Source of the DNA: Porphyromonas sp. COT-290 OH3588
GTDB taxonomy: Bacteria; Bacteroidota; Bacteroidia; Bacteroidales; Porphyromonadaceae
Assembly (NCBI RefSeq): GCF_000769075.1
Contig: NZ_JRFC01000002.1
Location: 1,507 to 38,624, forward strand
Reading direction: 5' to 3'
DNA length: 37,118 bases
Of this stretch, positions 33,922 to 37,118 are shown piece by piece (within the stretch, counting starts at the first letter, position 1; the number at the start of each line of letters is the position of its first letter). The position numbers and the translations under genes are program-made. The notes beneath the pieces are model-generated. The model had not been told where the DNA came from. It saw only the letters and a list, made by a program, of their open reading frames with translations, and made no database searches.

Positions 33922-35166
33922 TTAGTAACCAATCCCGGTCAGAACTTTGTTCGTTGCGCCAGTTTTGCTACGCACATAGCTCCCTGCGGCAGCTCCTGCA
34001 TGGGCACATACTTGTTCGCAAGCGAGCAATTCGTCTAGCACTTTGGCTAGATCTGCAGCATCATTGACTATCTTGGCTCCTTCACAAGCAACCAATTCTT
34101 TGGCTTCTACAAACTTGTCGATCCTTGGGCCGAAGAGTACGGGAATACCATATACGGCAGCTTCTAGTGAGTTATGAATGCTTCGCCCGAAACCTCCACC
34201 GATGTATGCTATATCCCCATACCTATATATAGAGGATAGTAGGCCAAAGCAGTCTATGATTAGGCAGTCGGGTTGCACCTCTGCACTCCCCGCCAGCTCA
34301 CGGCTCTGCTGCTGTGTATAGCGTGCATAGGGGCGCTGGAGCTTTGCCTCTATGCTCTGTAGATGCGCTTCGTCTATCTCGTGAGGAGCGATGATCAGAC
34401 GCATCTTGGGCGTTCGGTTGAAGTAGTCAATCAAGATGTCTTCGTCCATAGGCCACGTACTCCCAGCTACGAGGATTGTGCCACCTGCCTCTCTGAAGGC
34501 TGATGCCGAAGCAATATCCTTAGCCTGTGCAGCAATATCTACCACTCTATCGAAGCGAGTATCTCCAGTAGTACTAATATGACTAACACCATGAGCTTGA
34601 AGCAGAGCCTTAGACTGATCCTCTTGCACGAAGATATGCGTAAACAGCTTCAAGAGGCGCAGGTACCAACGACCTAGTGGGTGGAAGAAGAATTGATCTG
34701 AGCGGAAACTTGCCGACACCAAATAGGTCGGGATATTTCTTTGTTGCAAGGTACTTAGCATCGTCGGCCAGATATCATACTTGATGAATATCGCCACATC
34801 GGGTCGTGCTAAATCGAGGAATTCATTGACTCGTTGGGCATAATCAGCTGGTAGATACACCACTGCATCAGCTCCCGAATAGCTGTGCCGTACGTTGTAG
34901 CCCGACGGACTGAAGAAACTTACGAGTATTTGGCACGCTGGATCTCGTCGCCGAAGCTCCTCCATCAGCGGACGCCCCTGCTCAAACTCGCCGAGAGAGG
35001 CTGCATGAAACCAAATCGTCTTGCCATTGGGATTGATCCTATCCTTGAGACGTTCGGCTGTCTCGCCACGTCCGACTATGATTTGCTTGGCCTTGGGATG
35101 CCATAGAGCAGCCAAACGCATCCCAAGATGAGTAAGAATCCCCGTTAGACTGAATAGGGCCTTCAT
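33922..35166 (-). CDS. waaA: 3-deoxy-D-manno-octulosonic acid (Kdo) transferase
   Basis: A 414-residue inner-membrane-associated glycosyltransferase that adds Kdo to lipid IVA, supporting a Gram-negative envelope. A hydrophobic N-terminus (about 4-20) anchors it. The N-terminal glycosyltransferase domain contains FHAASLGEFEQGRPL and SFFSPSGYNV. The C-terminal nucleotide-sugar domain has the IGGGFGRSIHNSLEAAVYG and PVLFGP motifs. Its ATG overlaps the gltX stop in a TAATG junction, so translation is likely coupled. Confidence 0.95.
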   Translation of the reverse strand: MKALFSLTGILTHLGMRLAALWHPKAKQIIVGRGETAERLKDRINPNGKTIWFHAASLGEFEQGRPLMEELRRRDPACQILVSFFSPSGYNVRHSYSGADAVVYLPADYAQRVNEFLDLARPDVAIFIKYDIWPTMLSTLQQRNIPTYLVSASFRSDQFFFHPLGRWYLRLLKLFTHIFVQEDQSKALLQAHGVSHISTTGDTRFDRVVDIAAQAKDIASASAFREAGGTILVAGSTWPMDEDILIDYFNRTPKMRLIIAPHEIDEAHLQSIEAKLQRPYARYTQQQSRELAGSAEVQPDCLIIDCFGLLSSIYRYGDIAYIGGGFGRSIHNSLEAAVYGIPVLFGPRIDKFVEAKELVACEGAKIVNDAADLAKVLDELLACEQVCAHAGAAAGSYVRSKTGATNKVLTGIGY

Positions 35167-36689
35167 TATCCCAATGTGCGAACTGCCTGCTCTAGGCGTG
35201 CGATCGTTTCTTCACGACCGAGCATCGCCGTAATATCAAACATGTGAGGGCCTTTGGCTTCTCCTACGATAGAGAGGCGGAAGCAGTTCATCACAGCGCC
35301 CAGACCATACCCAGCCTCTTCGATCCATTGCTTGACCTTAGTTTCAGTTTCCTCCGTAGGTAGCGCTTCTGGGAGTGTCAGTAGCAGATCTCTAAGCTCA
35401 AGCATTTGCTTAGCGCTATCTTCTTTCCAGCGCTTTCGGGCAGTCTTTTCGTCGTAGCTCGTGGGGCGCACGAAGATGAAGCTAGACTGCTCCCATAGTT
35501 CGGGGATTAGCTGGCAGCGTTCTTTTACTAGAGCCACAGCCTTAGCTACATAGTCTAGATCAGCCTGTATGTTATGCTCGGCTAGAGTAGGGGAGAGTAG
35601 CTCGGCGAGTAGGCGATTGTCGGCACTCTGAATGTAGTGGTGGTTGAACCAACGCCCTTTATTGTAGTCGAACTTAGCTCCTGCCTTGCTACATTTCTCT
35701 AGGCTAAAGAGCTTGATTAGCTCGTCCATAGATAGCACTTCACTGGCTTCGCCACCCGGATTCCAGCCTAGTAGCGCTACGAAATTGACCACAGCCTCGG
35801 GTAAATAACCACTCTCACGATAGCCCGATGATACCTCCTCGGTCTTAGGATCTACCCAGAGAAGAGGGAATACAGGGAAGCCTAGACGATCGCCATCACG
35901 CTTGGATAGCTTGCCGTTGCCGTCGGGCTTGAGCAGTAGAGGAAGATGTGCAAAACGAGGCATCGTATCTTCCCAACCGAAAGCGCGGTAGAGCAGCACG
36001 TGTAGCGGAGAGCTTGGAAGCCATTCCTCACCTCTGATTACATGGCTGATCTTCATCAAGTGGTCGTCTACGATATTAGCCAAGTGGTAAGTCGGTAGAT
36101 CGTCGGCACTCTTGTAGAGCACCTTGTCGTCTAGGATCGAAGAGTTGAAGGTAACCTCGCCTCGGATAATATCACTTACGACAACCTCCTCGTTGGGCTC
36201 GATCTTAAAGCGTACAACGTACTGCACTCCCGAGGTGATCAAGGCATCGACCTCTTCTTTAGGCATAGACAGAGAGTTGCGCATAGATAGTCTGGTGGAG
36301 GCATCGTACTGGAAATTGTCGATCTCCTTGCGTTTAGCCTCTAGCTCCTCTGGTGTGTCGAATGCAATGTATGCTGCACCTCGGTCTAGCAGCTGCTGTA
36401 CATAGACACGGTAGATATCTCTGCGCTCACTCTGACGATAAGGGCCATTTTCGCCCCCGTAGCTAACGCCTTCGTCGAACTTGATTCCTAACCACTCCAG
36501 AGCCTCGATGATGTATTCCTCAGCGCCCGGAACGAAGCGTTGGCTATCAGTATCCTCGATACGTAGGAGCATATCACCTCCGTGACTACGAGCGAATAGG
36601 TAGTTGTATAGGGCTGTACGTACACCTCCGATGTGTAGTGCACCAGTTGGGCTAGGCGCAAATCGTACTCTTACTTTTCTATCAGACAT
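35166..36689 (-). CDS. gltX: glutamate--tRNA ligase
   Basis: A 507-residue class I aminoacyl-tRNA synthetase charging tRNA-Glu. The HIGH-like signature is in [12 protein letters not shown] (19-22) and the KMSKS-like signature is KLSKRDG (260-266). A C-terminal helical anticodon-binding region runs from about 340. The zinc-binding Cys set of some GluRS is not evident. It is first in the gltX-waaA-tsaD-cinA operon, with a good -7 box 51 nt upstream. Confidence 0.97.
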   Translation of the reverse strand: MSDRKVRVRFAPSPTGALHIGGVRTALYNYLFARSHGGDMLLRIEDTDSQRFVPGAEEYIIEALEWLGIKFDEGVSYGGENGPYRQSERRDIYRVYVQQLLDRGAAYIAFDTPEELEAKRKEIDNFQYDASTRLSMRNSLSMPKEEVDALITSGVQYVVRFKIEPNEEVVVSDIIRGEVTFNSSILDDKVLYKSADDLPTYHLANIVDDHLMKISHVIRGEEWLPSSPLHVLLYRAFGWEDTMPRFAHLPLLLKPDGNGKLSKRDGDRLGFPVFPLLWVDPKTEEVSSGYRESGYLPEAVVNFVALLGWNPGGEASEVLSMDELIKLFSLEKCSKAGAKFDYNKGRWFNHHYIQSADNRLLAELLSPTLAEHNIQADLDYVAKAVALVKERCQLIPELWEQSSFIFVRPTSYDEKTARKRWKEDSAKQMLELRDLLLTLPEALPTEETETKVKQWIEEAGYGLGAVMNCFRLSIVGEAKGPHMFDITAMLGREETIARLEQAVRTLG

Positions 36690-36739
36690 AACTATGATGT
36701 TCTTTTTCTATGTTGTATGCTTGGTTCTTATAAACCACG

Positions 36740-36747
36740 CAAAGGTA
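36740..36747 (-). promoter_or_regulatory. -7 box of the gltX operon promoter
   Basis: The minus strand reads TACCTTTGCG, identical over 10 bases to the mutA -7 region and matching TAnnTTTG. The expected start of transcription is about 40-45 nt before the gltX ATG. Confidence 0.5.
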
Positions 36748-36784
36748 CTGATATTCTCTCAACTTTGACTTTAGGACACAAAAA

Positions 36785-36819
36785 GGGACTGTGGCAAAAA
36801 CTAATTTGCCCACAGCCCC
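36785..36819 (-). terminator. imperfect terminator hairpin, minus strand
   Basis: An imperfect stem (36785-36798 with 36805-36819, built on GGGACTGTGG / CCACAGCCCC) resembles the hairpin of the dispersed repeats at 11126 and 29276 but lacks the conserved tail. On the minus strand it is followed by TTTTTGTG, so it best fits a minus-strand terminator. No minus-strand protein gene lies upstream of it in the window; it may shield gltX or end a small RNA. Confidence 0.5.
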
Positions 36820-36854
36820 TTTCCTTTATCTTGGTTCTAGGTTTGTTGCAGGGT

Positions 36855-36936
36855 CAAGGTAAAACCTTGCTGAAGCACCCAATATTGGGTGCTTCAGCAC
36901 CTATTATAGTGTGCATTCGCACCCAGTATAAGGTGC
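36855..36936. repeat. array of three 18-bp palindromes at 22-bp period, plus a preceding hairpin
   Basis: Three units GCACC-N8-(G/T)GTGC lie at 36875-36892 (GCACCCAATATTGGGTGC, perfect), 36897-36914 (GCACCTATTATAGTGTGC) and 36919-36936 (GCACCCAGTATAAGGTGC). They are separated by 4 bp, giving an exact 22-bp period. The first unit lies inside a perfect 32-bp palindrome (36868-36899). A further small hairpin CAAGGT-AAA-ACCTTG (36855-36869) precedes them in about the same phase. This could be tandem operator dyads or a multi-hairpin transcript. Confidence 0.8.
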
Positions 36937-36985
36937 AATACGATGCTTTTCCCTTTCGAAAAATAGCGTTAGAAGAAACACAATC

Positions 36986-37000
36986 TGAGACCGTTGCACG
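36986..37000 (+). repeat. 15-mer TGAGACCGTTGCACG, copy 2
   Basis: Identical to 10961-10975; the flanks are not similar beyond it. It may be an IS or MITE end remnant. Confidence 0.35.
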
Positions 37001-37081
37001 GCATTTTGCCTCTTTTCGGCTAGAAACGTTGTATATATCTCTGATTATTACTATCTTTAATATGTAATTAACTGTATCGAC

Positions 37082-37118
37082 ATGGCAACTAAACCAACCG
37101 AACCAGCTCCGAGCTTCC
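37082..37118 (+). CDS. start of an unidentified gene, truncated by the window end
   Basis: An ATG at 37082 opens a frame reading MATKPTEPAPSF to the window edge. Only 12 residues are visible, with a Pro/Thr-rich beginning, so no family can be assigned. It lies about 145 bp downstream of the palindrome array, which may therefore be its control region. Confidence 0.35.
   Translation, partial: MATKPTEPAPSF

Larger units (their letters stand above)
36820..37081. other. gene-free stretch between gltX and the right-end gene
   Basis: This is part of a 392-bp gap (36690-37081). A plus-strand frame at 36717-37067 reads through promoter, hairpin and palindromes and has no recognisable family, so it is not called as a gene. 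The stretch holds the palindrome array at 36855-36936 and the shared 15-mer at 36986-37000. Confidence 0.5.

Noticed and set aside
36875-36936. CRISPR array
   Set aside because: The 18-bp units are separated by only 4 bp, there are three of them, and no cas genes are present; spacers of 25-40 bp are required.
36717-37067. 116-codon plus-strand open frame before the right-end gene
   Set aside because: It reads through the gltX promoter, a terminator hairpin and the palindrome array; there is no family resemblance and the sequence is better explained as non-coding.

Overview
The window looks like a chromosomal segment of an anaerobic, Gram-negative Bacteroidota bacterium, most likely Porphyromonas or a close relative. 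The evidence is a C-terminal type IX secretion (T9SS) sorting domain, a Kdo transferase for lipid A, an HU-related regulator of the kind seen in Bacteroidales, a long N-terminally extended NusB, a DUF4837 lipoprotein, a methylmalonyl-CoA mutase pair for propionate formation, and repeated Bacteroidota-type -7 promoter elements (TAnnTTTG) with little Shine-Dalgarno signal. The genus is inferred, not proven.

Layout. Positions 136-690 (minus) encode an AT-rich zinc-ribbon/double-HTH protein typical of mobile or phase-variable loci. dnaK (902-2809, minus) follows, with its own terminator and a dyad upstream. A minus-strand metabolic and housekeeping block runs from 10.4 kb down to 3.1 kb: nusB-yajC-ybbR-coaE, then a HAD phosphatase coupled to mutY, then zwf-pgl. 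From 10.4 to 14.7 kb a lipoprotein zinc metalloprotease (minus) lies between two gene-poor stretches that carry decayed repeats in inverted orientation.

From 14.7 to 29.3 kb most genes are on the plus strand: mutA-mutB, a YciO-type protein and a fused SpmA/SpmB-like membrane protein, an [FeFe]-hydrogenase-like protein with its maturase HydE, a DUF4837 lipoprotein with pdxA, and an AddA-type helicase-nuclease. Positions 29.3-32.3 kb form an AT-rich accessory patch. It holds a terminator-linked dispersed repeat, a phased array of ~21-bp degenerate repeats, an HU-like protein fused to a winged helix, and a T9SS-secreted protein. The right end is a tight minus-strand operon, gltX-waaA-tsaD-cinA. 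A gene-free 392-bp stretch follows, containing a striking array of three palindromes at 22-bp period, and then the first codons of a plus-strand gene cut by the window end.

Functional links. mutAB points to succinate/propionate fermentation. The hydrogenase and HydE point to H2 or redox chemistry, but HydF and HydG are not here. zwf-pgl is the oxidative pentose phosphate entry. tsaD and the YciO-like protein both relate to threonylcarbamoyl-adenosine chemistry but are unlinked. No rRNA, tRNA, CRISPR array or intact insertion sequence was recognised. The least explained items are the palindrome array at 36.9 kb, the phased repeats before the HU-winged-helix gene, the ~150-bp hairpin-plus-tail repeat (11.1 and 29.3 kb), and the 127-bp inverted diverged repeats around the metalloprotease.
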